Below, in pieces: positions 33,847-44,724 of a stretch of 64,000 bases of DNA. The stretch is from Fistulifera solaris. Taxonomy: Eukaryota > Bacillariophyta > Bacillariophyceae > Naviculales > Stauroneidaceae. The notes beneath the pieces were generated by a model, which was not told where the DNA came from, ran no database searches, and was given only the letters and a program-made list of their open reading frames with translations. The translations under genes and the position numbers were made by a program. The stretch covers positions 496,001 through 560,000 of the forward strand of contig AP026126.1 of assembly GCA_030295235.1 (NCBI GenBank), given 5' to 3'. Every line of letters begins with the position of its first letter. Within the stretch, counting starts at the first letter, position 1.

Positions 33847-34872
33847 ATGAACAAAAGAATACGAAGCGGTGACATTGTCACAATTGACTTGGATTTAAAG
33901 CCGGAGAACGGTTTTGTGCCAGAGCCTTTGTTTGACTCTTCTGGCCGAATATCGTTGGTGGTGGGATGGGGCAACTACTTACCAGGTGTTCACGAGTTGT
34001 TGTTGGGTTGCCGCGTTGGTGACAACGTACGAGACGTCTCCATTGATGCTGGTTATGGAGAGCGAAGTGATGATCTCATTTTTACGGTACCACGAGACCA
34101 AATCAACAAACTAATGAAGAATTGGAAACCTGGTCAGCAACTTGTCCTAAGTGGTGCACCGGTCGAAGTCCTGTCGTATGATCAAAATAGAGTCGTGATT
34201 GATGCGAACTCTCCACTGGCTGGCTCTAGTTATCTCTGTAGCTTCACTGTCATTACTGTGGAGAAGGCTTTTGAGAAGAATCCATTTCAGAAAAGAGATG
34301 ATACTGTTGTTATTTTACCAGCTGGTAGGAAAACGAGTACCGACGAGATTGCTTTATCAAAGTCGTGTCCAGACCGTTATCAGGTCGCTACTTTTGCGTT
34401 GGGCTGTTTTTGGGGAGCCGAGCTGGCTTTTATGCGGACACCCGGTGTCCTTTCGACGCGAGTTGGATATTCGACTGGCTGGCAAAGGAAACGCGAAACT
34501 GTTTTGGTTGTATTTGACGCCGAAACTGTTTCTTTTGGAGATCTTGTCGAAATTGCTTTAAGCAGATCTTGGGATGCACAAGATGCGTTTACCAACGCTA
34601 CGCTATCCCAGATTGCCGAGAAGGAGGATTTTGGTCTGGTCGATTTGTTCGGGCAAGACGAAAACAGTGAAGTGTATGCGAACGCAATTTACTACAGGAA
34701 TGAAAAACAACTCGTTACAGCGCGCAAGGTGCTCGAAACGGCGCGATACAAGGTTGATTTGCTCCAGGCGCGTCCCTTTTATGATGCGGCCGAGTCTGAT
34801 CAGCAATATCTCTACAAAGGCGGCCAGAGCTCTCGAAAGAATGAACGAATAAAAATACGGTGTTACGGATGA
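33847..34872 (+). CDS. SlyD-type FKBP fused to a divergent MsrA domain
   Basis: A 341-residue intronless protein with two parts. Residues ~1-140 resemble a SlyD-type FKBP prolyl isomerase: GDIVTIDLDLKPENG, FDSSGRISLVVGWGNYLPGV, LLGCRVGDNVRDVSIDAGYG. Residues ~175-325 resemble peptide methionine-S-sulfoxide reductase A: ATFALGCFWGAELAFMRTPG (catalytic Cys in GCFWG), TRVGYSTG, ETVLVVFDAE (acid in the TGHAE position kept) and AESDQQYL near the end. The middle is changed: the usual N-x-Q-G-x-D-x-G-x-Q-Y-R-S stretch is replaced by a longer segment ending DENSEVYANAIYY. MsrA repairs oxidised methionine. Coupling it to a chaperone-type isomerase would suit repair of damaged proteins (inference). Activity of the altered MsrA half is uncertain. 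Confidence 0.75.
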   Translation: MNKRIRSGDIVTIDLDLKPENGFVPEPLFDSSGRISLVVGWGNYLPGVHELLLGCRVGDNVRDVSIDAGYGERSDDLIFTVPRDQINKLMKNWKPGQQLVLSGAPVEVLSYDQNRVVIDANSPLAGSSYLCSFTVITVEKAFEKNPFQKRDDTVVILPAGRKTSTDEIALSKSCPDRYQVATFALGCFWGAELAFMRTPGVLSTRVGYSTGWQRKRETVLVVFDAETVSFGDLVEIALSRSWDAQDAFTNATLSQIAEKEDFGLVDLFGQDENSEVYANAIYYRNEKQLVTARKVLETARYKVDLLQARPFYDAAESDQQYLYKGGQSSRKNERIKIRCYG

Positions 34873-35244
34873 ACGAGCCCCTCTGGAAGGTTTCTGTATC
34901 AATAGATGAATAAAATTGTTTATAAACTAACATAGAATGATTGATATTGAGCAAAAGGATTCACTCTTTACTTTGACGCACCTGGTAATGACCCAGTAAG
35001 GTTGACGTTAGCGCCAAAAACCAAGAGTTGTCATATCGGTACACTTTGAATCGATTTTAGTCTATCGGAGTACCACGTCCTGCGTGCGCACATTTTTTCG
35101 CCGTTTTTTCCTCTCGGCGTTTTCCACCATTCACTTTCGGCACATCACATCGAAAAGGATTGCGACGAACAACAAAGAGACGACCAGGTAGTCTAAGATA
35201 CCTGCTGTTGTTAATCCCTAAATTTTGATTGACTATCTTAACTC
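34873..35244. other. Intergenic region, 0.37 kb
   Basis: Contains a TGACGT word near 35003 and is otherwise A+T-rich. No gene recognised. Confidence 0.4.
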
Positions 35245-37683
35245 ATGTCTCTCTTGGAACCACCTACTACGCTCCTGAAGCTTCTTCATGACTCGTTGCC
35301 GAAAGACTTCTTTTCTTCTTCATCGGAAGGCGATGAGATTCTGGCCTACACCGCCTTTCTAGCGGCCGGATTGGTAGAACTACAGGAGTTCGAAGTTTCA
35401 ACGTGGAAGGATACTTTGACTCCGTACTTGGAACAAATCGGATACTCGGAAGACGTTGTGGAAGAATATTGTTACAAAACGCAGAAAGAGTTCTCCGACG
35501 AGGACGATGCCAGCTCGTATGGTGAGCCTGAGGAAGGTGTGGAAGAACTTTGTAACATTCGTTTCAATCTCGCTTACGGAGGCAAGATCTTGTTACATCA
35601 AACGAAGCTTCGTCTTTTGAGAGGACGCCGATATGCGGTAAGTTAAAATGGCAAGCAGCACGACCTGGGCTTGGCTGCTTCTCTACATTCTCACAACCTG
35701 GTTTTTCACGTCAAGTTGGTGGGACAAAATGGAGTGGGAAAAACCACATTGATGAACGCAATCAACAACGGCAAGCTGGAGGGATGGCCGGATCATCTCG
35801 TCACAGCTTATGTGGACAGTGGTTCCAATGTAGATCCTACCTACGAAAGCTTGCTGGTCTTGCCACACCTCATGGAGTCTACCAAGTGCTCGAAAGAAGT
35901 CTGCATGGCGAAATTGAGAGAATTGGACTTTACGGATGCCATGATGGAAGGAAACATCGGATCACTCTCGGGTGGTTGGCAGATGAAATTGCGACTGGTC
36001 CGAGCGGTCCTCATTAACCCGGACATTTACCTCATGGATGAGCCGACGAATCACTTGTCCGAGTCCGCTGTCAAGTGGCTCACGGACTATTTGGTTTCGT
36101 TAGATCACCAGACTGTTGTTACCGTGTCGCACGACACGACATTTTTGGAAGCGACATCTACCGACGTCATTCATTATGAGCAACGCGATGTTTGGGGTCC
36201 CTACCGTAGGCTCGTTCATTACAAAGGGAAAATGAGTGAGTTTGTCAAGAAACAACCGCAGGCAAAGCACTACTTTGAGCTTGCTTCAACGGATGCTTTG
36301 AAGTTCAACTTCCCAGAGCCAGGTCGCCTCGAGGGTGTTCGTACATCCACTCAAAAATTCTTGGAGATGGAAAACGTTGACTTTCGCTACCCTGGCAAAG
36401 AAAAAAACCAGTTGACGGGGATCACGTTAAAGATGAGTCTATCGACTCGAGTCGTTATCCTTGGTGCGAATGGAGCTGGTAAAACGGTAAGAGATTTTAT
36501 TGCCTTATCATTATTCGATAGTGCCCGAAAGACTAACACTTTTTTCTTAATAAAAGACTCTTGTCAAGATGATCGTGGGTGAAACCGTTCCATCGAACCT
36601 TGGAATGTGCAAATATTACATCCACCCCAACTTGCGTGAGTGATCAACATGACTATTTTGTGTTAATTATATCAATGTGAACCACACTCTTATTTGTCTT
36701 GAATTTCTCATTTCAGGAATCGCCTATGTTGCTCAGCACGCCTTCTATCACGTTGAACAGCACATGGAAGAAAGCCCCGTTGCATACATCCAGTGGCGTT
36801 TTAAAGATGGCTGGGACAAAGAGAAGATGGAGAGTGAAGCGTATCGAATCCCAGAAGACGAGCAAAAGGCTATTGATGATTTTGGAATCGAAGGCATTTG
36901 GAGTCGCCGTATGCGCGCTGGTCAGTTGGAATACGAAGTGAAGAAGAGAAATGTCCGCGAGAAAGATAACAAGTATTATACGCGAGATGAGTTACTTGCT
37001 CTTGGGTTTGAGCATTTGATCAAACAGACTGATGAAAAGATTGCTTCGAAAGAAGCTGGTCTCGATCTTCGACCTGTGACCACGTCCGAAATTCAAAAAC
37101 ACCTTGATGGATTCGGTCTTCCCAAGAGTTCGGAACGTACGGGAAGGTTCGCGGGCTATCGGGTGGCCAAAAAGTTAAGCTTGTATTAGCTGCTGCATTT
37201 TGGACCAATCCCCACCTCGTTGTTCTGGATGAACCAACGAACTTTTTGGATCGCGAGGCGCTGGGGGCTTTATCCGAAGGATTGAACTCTTGGGGTGGGG
37301 CTGTTCTGATGATTTCTCACAATAAAGAATTCTACAGCTCTGTCTGCAAAGAAGAATGGCACGTTGCTGACGGTCAGCTCTCCATTAGTGGAGTCTCAAC
37401 AGAACGAGAGATGAAAGCAGTTGCCCGGAAGAAAAAATTCGAAAAGGAAGCCGGTAGTGATGAAATCCTTGACAAGGCGGGCGGGAACACGAACACCGAT
37501 GGAGATAAGTACAAAGACGCTACTGTTGACTTTTGGGGTAAGACAGTCAGTAAGAAAGATGCCCGTCTATACGAAAAGGCGAAGAAGAAGGGAGATGTAG
37601 CAACAATGAGAAAGATTTTGCAAATTCCCCCCGGAAAGGTCATGCCAGGACAAGAGGAACTCGGCGACGGGAAGAGTCCGTAA
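35245..37683 (+). CDS. EF3-like ABC-F ATPase
   Basis: Exons 35245..35637, 35716..36486, 36557..36635 and 36717..37683 (introns 78, 70 and 81 nt). Total ~736 residues, with one A restored near 37124-37125 so that GLPKEFGTYGKVRGLSGGQK is continuous. Two ABC domains: first Walker A GQNGVGKTTL (split by intron 1), signature LSGGWQ, Walker B DIYLMDEPTNHL; second Walker A GANGAGKTTL (split by intron 2), signature LSGGQK, Walker B HLVVLDEPTNFLD. Between the halves of domain 2 lies the insert with IAYVAQHAFYHVEQH, diagnostic of translation elongation factor 3 (chromodomain-like insert). The HEAT-repeat N-terminus of fungal EF3 is replaced by ~130 residues. EF3 acts at the ribosomal E site. Confidence 0.85.
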
Positions 37684-37754
37684 TGGAAATCTAAAACTAC
37701 TGTAAAATCAAATAATTGGTCTAATCTTTACATAGTCTCCAGTATGAAAACAGT

Positions 37755-39892
37755 TCATGATATTGAACCTGGGACATAGCTTCCGTTGAGACTCCCTGCA
37801 ACTGGCGTTTCCATTTCTAATAGTGCGCTTCGATCCTGTGAGATCTCGTAGGTGCCAACTTCGGAGGACAACGACGTGTCAGTATGTAATAAGCGGTTCG
37901 TCAAAGCTTCCCTTGTTGGTCGGCTTTGTAAACTCGGCCAATCGCGCCGTATTGTATAGTAAGTCATCGCGCCGAATGAGAACAATAGTACAACAATAGT
38001 TGCAGAAGTCATTGCTCTCAGCTCTCCCTTGAAATGCGAGCCAATTTTTGTGACTGAATTATACACAGGTATATTCTGTACCAATGCATATGACACTGCT
38101 CCTCTCACTCCCGCAGAGAAAAGAATCAATTGAGTTCTCTTGTCTAGATAGACTTTTGTGCTTGAGTTTGCAAAGTCGTAGAAGGTCCCCGAATCCCGAG
38201 AAGCTGTCACGAACCGCCAACATCTTCCAATTTGTCCTTCTACGTCGAACCATACACAAGCGTTTACGACTAGACTGAGACATATTACCATTCCAGCTCG
38301 ACTTGTGACACACGCTATAATACCCGACATCATCAAAATGAAATCGCCTTGTTCATTGAACAGAAAAAGACCAAGATAAGCGAATATTGCTGTCTCCATG
38401 AGCGTCGCAACAACCTCGGAGAAAAAGTGAACATGCTTTCTGGATTTGGAGTGAATGTGACCTCGTCCCGAAAACGCTCTCGTCATGGCGTCCTTCAATT
38501 GTTCCATTGCCGGTTTTAAAGGCGGCGCCTCATCGGAGGAATGTCGGAGCTCCATGTATTCCATTCGTTCACCCTCCTCAGTCTGATGACCGCCTACCAC
38601 GAAATAATCCATCATGAACCCCATCACCATGATGGAAATAATACCCGATAAACCAACTCCATCCGCGATGTAGTAGGGTACAAGCGCCCACATGAAGAAA
38701 AGACCCACTTCAGCCACTGCTGTCTGCTTTCCTTGGAGTAGCCAAAAATACAAAGTAGCCATTGCACCAGACATTACGCCGACAAAGAAAGAACCCGACG
38801 TGACAAAAATAAAGTCTTTCAGCGTGTCATGGAGTGTCGCCACATCAACCACGTCCGTGTCTCCCATGTGTCGAACCAAGCTGTCAAACAGAACAATCGA
38901 GACCCCATCATTCAGTAACGATTCTCCGAAAATCAAGGTAAAAAGAGTGTCCGTCTGACTCACGCCTACGCTAACTAAAATACTTAGCGTGGCAACGGGG
39001 TCAATGGAGCTCATGAGTGCTCCGAACAAAAGTGAATCCAAAAGTGGCAGAGATGGACCCATGGACCACTTGGACAAGTAATAAGTAATAAACCCAATCG
39101 CCGCTGCACTGAGACCCGTACCGAAAATGGCAAAGGACAAGATCGGGAAGAGATCACGTCGAAAGGCTCGCTTATCAATGCAGATGGATGCTTGAAAGAT
39201 GATTGGAGGCAAGAGAATTTGCAAAAAAAGATCATTGTCAAAGGCAAATCGATCCCTCACCACGTGACCTAAAGTAAGACGCATGAGTCCACCCGTGACA
39301 GCTCCCACTAAGATGCACACCCCCGCGTTGGGTATCCACGGCACCCCCATCATGAGAATGACACTGCGCATAAAGCCACAAACCACCAAGACACTGACGA
39401 CTGCCAGCAAACGGACCGCATCCAAATGCGTTTCTTGACAGTTTTTTTCGTAATATTCCGATATGCTTTGACAACACTCCCAATTGTGATAGTCGTCATC
39501 AATTCTGGAATGATTATCGTCGCGCAAAGGGGAAATGTTTGCGTTTCGTCCTTACAATCCGCAGTCTTGAAGGCATCCATGAAGGCTTCACATTCATCGT
39601 TGGTATCGGTGGTCCCGTTCAGGAACTTCCAAATAAATTTCCGACAAATCTCATCCCGAGTAACATCATCGGTGATGTCATTGTCGACTTGTAGTAGTTC
39701 GACAAAACGGTGACTCATGGCGACTTGATGGCGTTGCTCGGATATCGATGAACTTTGGTGCCAATTTTGCACGGCACCGAGTATAATAGCCAACACCGCA
39801 AGACTGACTGCTGACCACATCCATTTCGATGTGTGTATTTTAAAAGAACCATTGTGAATGTTGATGCTCATGTTTGTGTTGTCCAAGAACAA
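37755..39892 (-). CDS. Na+/H+ exchanger (CPA1/NHE family)
   Basis: The C-terminal ~590 residues are a clear NHE: LLPPIIFQASICIDKRAF, GALMSSIDPVATLSILVSVG, FGESLLNDGVSIVLFDSLVR, SGIISIMVMGFMMDYF and AGVRGAVSYALVQ. The start at 39892 adds a signal-anchor (WSAVSLAVLAIILGAVQ), reached by restoring one base in the run at 39529-39532. The full protein is ~712 residues and its first ~120 residues would be extracytosolic, with several cysteines. The region before the first span reads DDDYHNWECCQSISEYYEKN. Function: electroneutral cation/proton exchange for pH and salt control. Which membrane is not shown. Confidence 0.85.
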
Positions 39893-40403
39893 AAATCAAC
39901 GCACGACTCGACGCGTGTGACCTTCGTTCGATATAGGATGGATTGCAGCAAAGGAATGTTGTTCGCAGCACCAAATACTTGTAACAGGATTGCTGGTGAT
40001 ATACTAGAAAGATCTAAGCACTCAAGCTTTGCAAAGGCAAAAGCTTTTTGTTCATAAATGTGCTGTTGGTGATGAACAAATAATTATCATCATGCTCTGG
40101 GTTGCCGTGCCGCAAAGACAGATGAAACATGAAAAGACAACCGCGAAGAGAGACCGCGCTTCCACACAACATTACAACCTATAGTTCAGTGCCGGATTAT
40201 TTTTATTCTAACGATCTCTGTAGAAGATGACGTGGCTACGGTTCCAAGACGGGAAGATCCGGGTTTGGTGACGCGTTCCATTTTTGGCCACAAAACGAAA
40301 AAAAAACAGTCTCGAGCATTATTCAACATTCATTCTCTTACCATCGCCTTTAACCTACGTATATCACGACTTGGTCACAAGAGATACATTACCACAATCA
40401 CTC
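39893..40403. other. Divergent intergenic region, NHE and AlkB-like starts
   Basis: No gene was recognised, apart from the possible 5' extension of the next gene from an in-frame ATG at 40284. Confidence 0.4.
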
Positions 40404-42263
40404 ATGTCAAATTGGACCAAGCTTTCCGTTCGTGGCACGGATGGCGATTCCGCCGACGATTCTCTTCTGCTCGTTTCCAACCCGTCGTTCACGATCCCCG
40501 ATGGATTGACCATGGTTGCCGATTTTATCTCTCAGTCAGAAGAAAGTAAGTTATTGGAAGCTATTGACGATCAGAACTACTCGTGGGAAGGCTTTGAGCA
40601 ACGCCGCAAAGTACAGCGGTTCAGCTTTGACGACAAGGCCTCGACTCCGTCTGAAATTTTTCATTTACTCAAAAACAAGATAAAAGAGAAAAGTGGATGG
40701 CAAGCAACACATCTAGCGATTGAGGAATACAATGTCGATAAAGTGGCATTTTCGGGAGAATTTTCTTCCAATTATAAGGTTACCACGTTTGAATCACCGG
40801 CCCCGGGGGACCCTTCCTGCTTCGTCGCACAAATTCCACTTCGAAAGGGGGCCGTGCAACATTTAAACAAGCCAAAAGAACGACAAGTCGCGTGCTGGAA
40901 TTTAGAGTCACCGAATCACTGTTCCGATGTGTACATACCCCGGGGCTCTCTTCTACTCAAGTCCAGTGAGTGTCTTATAGAATGGCGAAGTCGTATGGCG
41001 GCGTCCCGTGATACAGAAGACTGTGTCACGGTGTTAAAGTTCTATTCACTCTCCACTGAAGCGCTGGATTCCTCAAATCATGCTAATAATAATGTGAATG
41101 GGTCGGGTATGGACTCATTTGGCTATGTGCCGTCACCGGATGACAATGTCCCGTCTCCCGACGAAGCCATGCCACCACTCCAGGATCTGTTGACCATCAT
41201 TGTGACGACCTCACCGATTCGAAGTAATCCGTCCACAGAGGTACTCGAACGCGCTATGGAGACGTTTGTTTTTGGGGGAACCGATTTTGCTTACAAATGC
41301 CGTAAGGTCATTGTGTGCGACGGCGTCCGGAAGAAAGAAGATGAGGCACCGACGAAAAGTTATTCAAATGTCAAACAAGCACTCCGCAATGGCATCGTCT
41401 CGAATGAACAGGATGAGAACTATACAATATTTAAACAGCGTCTACGCCAACTTTGCCAGGAGGCACCGTTGAATTCTCCATTTCACAATACTCATGTCGA
41501 AGAGCTGTCGGAACGACAAGGATACGGATTTGCTCTCCGACATGCACTTCGACATTGTGTTTCGACGCCCTACGTATGTGTTATTCAGCACGATCGAACA
41601 TTTATGCGACCGACTCCCATTTGCGAGACGATGGAGGCCATGTGGCGGAATCGTTTTATCAAGTACGTTGGAATGAGCATGCGAAGTAACCTTTTCTACC
41701 GTGATATATTTCTTGCCAAATACGGTCGAATTTATCACGAAGAGTTCAAGAGGCTCATTGTCCGAGTTCCTGAACTTTTGGTAAAGAAAGAGTGTTATGG
41801 ACCGGATAGTGCATCTACGAGAGAAATGAATTTACTTAGCGAGCTTTTGCGAGAGAATATCCTGGCGCTCGCCAAAAGTTACCAGACGAGTGCGCAAGGG
41901 ACTATTGAACAAGACTGGTGCCGGCAGAATCCGGTGCAAGAGGGAATGCATCAATTATCGTTGACCCCGACACTCTTTTGGTATGACAATGTGCATATAT
42001 GCGAAACAAAACATTATCGAGATTTTGTTTTTAAGCCCTCTTACAAGATGGTTGCTAAAGGAGGATTTGTTGAAGATAAGCTGAGCCCTGTACTTTTACG
42101 AACGGTAGAGCGTCTGGGTTTAACAGATGGTCATTCTCGGTTTGGTTGCTACATACTCGATGATCACTCGGGAATGTTTTTCACTGGCCATTTGGATGGT
42201 GGATCGTATATGACAGATGAAGTGAGAAAGAAAATCAAGGAGAAATCAGGTCCTCGCTCCTAG
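40284..42263 (+). CDS. AlkB-like domain fused to a glycosyltransferase-like domain
   Basis: A single 659-residue open frame; the start may be 40404 (MSNWTKLSVRG), since the first 40 residues have little signal. Residues ~70-240 follow the AlkB/ALKBH8 plan: LTMVADFISQSEESKLLEAI, RRKVQRFSFDD, LAIEEYNVDK, and YIPRGSLLLKSSECLIEWRS (like the R-R-S-L-L-x-M-S...W motif). The iron-binding H-x-D is not found; that position reads AFSGEFSSN. So the dioxygenase half may be inactive. Residues ~305-640 resemble a GT-A-type glycosyltransferase: LLTIIVTTSPIRSNPSTEVL, KVIVCDG, TPYVCVIQHDRTFM and EAMWRNRFIKYVGM (possible donor and acidic sites). Such a fusion suggests nucleic-acid-linked modification, but no target is named. 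Family calls are inferred. Confidence 0.55.
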   Translation: MATKRKKNSLEHYSTFILLPSPLTYVYHDLVTRDTLPQSLMSNWTKLSVRGTDGDSADDSLLLVSNPSFTIPDGLTMVADFISQSEESKLLEAIDDQNYSWEGFEQRRKVQRFSFDDKASTPSEIFHLLKNKIKEKSGWQATHLAIEEYNVDKVAFSGEFSSNYKVTTFESPAPGDPSCFVAQIPLRKGAVQHLNKPKERQVACWNLESPNHCSDVYIPRGSLLLKSSECLIEWRSRMAASRDTEDCVTVLKFYSLSTEALDSSNHANNNVNGSGMDSFGYVPSPDDNVPSPDEAMPPLQDLLTIIVTTSPIRSNPSTEVLERAMETFVFGGTDFAYKCRKVIVCDGVRKKEDEAPTKSYSNVKQALRNGIVSNEQDENYTIFKQRLRQLCQEAPLNSPFHNTHVEELSERQGYGFALRHALRHCVSTPYVCVIQHDRTFMRPTPICETMEAMWRNRFIKYVGMSMRSNLFYRDIFLAKYGRIYHEEFKRLIVRVPELLVKKECYGPDSASTREMNLLSELLRENILALAKSYQTSAQGTIEQDWCRQNPVQEGMHQLSLTPTLFWYDNVHICETKHYRDFVFKPSYKMVAKGGFVEDKLSPVLLRTVERLGLTDGHSRFGCYILDDHSGMFFTGHLDGGSYMTDEVRKKIKEKSGPRS

Positions 42264-43049
42264 TTTGGTGTGACGGAACTTTGCAAAAGCGTGTATCACT
42301 GCGGGTCCTTACAGTTTTAAGTACATGGAGCCATGACGAATTTGTTGGAAGCGACGATTATTGAGAAAAAGGAAACGTAGACGACTACTAATCGTCTCCG
42401 TCACGATTTTGGAGCCCTGAAAAGTCGTATTTACACACTTAAATTGTATTGACATTTCCAATAACACTTACGGTGTAGTTAGCCTATAAACTACTCAGCG
42501 TTAACAGCATTCAGTCCATACCCTTTGTCTAATTGGGATCTTTGTCCATAGCATTCATGATATCACCATACGAGTCATTGTTTTTATTGATCCATCGTAG
42601 GACACAATTTAAACCCCATGTAATCAAGGAATGTTTGCGAGGAGGTCGCTTGGGGTTCTTTATTAATACGTCCTTAGTTCTTCTTATTATAGCTCCATTT
42701 TACGCAACTTTTCCCTAGACTGCATTTCAGTCATGATTCGTGATATTGGCGTGCGAGATTTCTACCTAGACCTTCGTTCTTTTGCTAGGTTAATAAAATA
42801 TAGGTATCCCTAGCCTGATGCATGTACCTTCAGCAGCATCTATTATGCATGCTTTGATTTCCTGGTGTCGATTAGATCGTGCCCTAGTCAAGAGTATATG
42901 CCAAAAGTGTAGGCGACCTTTCTTCACGACTGCATTTCAATCATGAATTCGAGCTGTGAAGTGAGATCGATGATCGATGATCGGCAGTTTTCATTACGTT
43001 CAATGCAATAATACTCCACAATAAAATTAAAAAAGATCACAGCAGCAGC
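42264..43049. promoter_or_regulatory. Intergenic region with two palindromic elements
   Basis: Copies lie at 42719-42736 (ACTGCATTTCAGTCATGA) and 42904-42946. The second shares a 42-bp unit with copies at 61767 and 62006, and its AGTGTAGGCGACCTTT upstream half with the copy near 14999. Both lie within 350 bp upstream of the next start codon. No gene seen. Confidence 0.6.
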
Positions 43050-44613
43050 ATGAAGGTCCTCTTACACCGCTTACAGCTCTCGTTAGTGCTCTACCTAATT
43101 CGCAAAACATTCGTGGATGGATTCAGTGGCAACAGGCTCCCCACCGCACGGCAACGACCGACAACGAGACCAGCCAGCTTCTTTTCTATGACGAAAAACG
43201 ACTCGGAAGAAACATCCGACTCGGCAAATTCAACAGGAAAGGGTCCGAATTTCCGCAAAGGTGCAGGAAGTGTGCGAAGACGCTGCGTCGATTATCCAAA
43301 ATATGCTTACGATGCAGGGACGAAAGAAGTGAAAGTTCTAACCTCAACAGGTACGTTACCCATCTTCGCTTTTACAGCATGAGATCTTCATTAATACCGT
43401 TTGCCATTTTAGGCTTAAAAGATGGTTCCTTGAATGCAGAGGCGATGAGGACACGACTATTGGAAGACCGATCGTATGCCCGGAGTGAGCCTTTTTGATG
43501 GACAACATGATGAACCCTCCCACGCTAGCGGATTTGTCACCACCCAAGGAAGCCTTTCGGGACAAGTTTTTTATCAGTACACCCGCAAATTTGCTTTCGT
43601 TTCTTGTTGCTTACTTGCTCTTTCCACCGATTATTCACGGCATGGAATTTGTGATCAATACATCTGGTCCACAGCTCGAGGAAATATTGACTACGTATGC
43701 TCCGGGTGTTTCAATCCTGTACGGTACCTTCGTCTCATTGACGCTATCAATTTTATATAACCGTCAAAGAACAATTCAAGACAACGTCGCGATGGAAACG
43801 TCTTTGCTTTCAGTAATTACACGTAGTCTAATCAGTCTTCTCCGAGATGATGAATGCAAGTTGATCGAGGCAGGACAGTGTGCGGCTGACCAAATTCGTA
43901 CTCTGGTTAAGACTTCGAGAGGAGAGGAACTGATGCTGTTGATGTACAATGATCCCTATGCGCGAATGATGGAAATTATTGATTTGTACGAGTTTCAGCA
44001 AGGGGACGAGGTCAAACAGCGAGCTTTGATCTCGTACTCCAGAGATACCATCCGAGAGCTCATCAAGTACCGTTCGAAACGTTTGAGCGACGAATCCTTG
44101 GCACTTCCTCCGACTCATTTCTTCATTTTGAACAGTCTTACGCTACTCATATTGCTAAGCTACACAGTCTCGGTGCTCGCTACTCTCGAAGCGAATGGAG
44201 ATCCCTCCAATACAAGTTCCATACTATTTGGCTCGCTCGCATCGACTTACTTTCTGTTCTACAATTTTGCCAAGGATCTAAACAATCCTTTTCAGGGAGT
44301 TTATCAGGTACGTTATTGCGGGATAGTTATTATGTCTCGACTTCGGCTTGTCCTGACATGGATCATCATTATTGACGCAAAGATACGTCGAAGCTGCGCC
44401 GCCAGTCATCTTATGGGTATCAAATGGGTTATTGCGAACCATCCAAGTTTGAAAAATTTTGTTGATTTCGAAGAAGTCAAGGAAGAGAATGGAGCTGTTT
44501 TAATTCGAAGTCCAGGGGTTGGAGATGTTTGGTTTGAACGCGACGATATTTATTTCGTGGACGGTAACGGAGAAGGTTCACAGCCTCAGTCATCGTTTTG
44601 GAAAGGAAAATGA
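43050..44613 (+). CDS. DUF4239-family membrane protein, plastid-targeted
   Basis: Exons 43050..43350, 43413..44307 and 44383..44613 (introns 62 and 75 nt). ~475 residues, with one T restored in the T5 run at 43492-43496, which joins the N-terminus to the body at ARSEPFLMDNMMNPP. A leader (VLLHRLQLSLVLYLIRKTFV then DGF) looks like a signal peptide with a plastid-type transit sequence. The body has a pair of membrane spans early (LLSFLVAYLLFPPIIHGMEF, SILYGTFVSLTLSILY) and two late (NSLTLLILLSYTVSVLATL, ILFGSLASTYFLFYNFAKDL) with NNPFQGVYQ, the hallmark of DUF4239. Function unknown. Two palindromic elements lie upstream. Confidence 0.7.
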
Positions 44614-44724
44614 GAGACGAGCCTGTATGATCAAGGCCAAAAGCATTTGTCGTTGTATCGAAGAGCTTTAAAGACCGCTTTGCAAAATTTTATTGACAAG
44701 GAATCCAATGAAATATATGCTTCA

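Noticed and set aside
33495-33974. 159-codon minus-strand open frame
   Set aside because: Antisense to the FKBP-MsrA start and the GTAC tract; composition is not protein-like and no domain is visible.
43423-43760. Separate gene upstream of DUF4239
   Set aside because: The upstream frame supplies the leader and joins the body through an intron and one missing base, so it is one gene.
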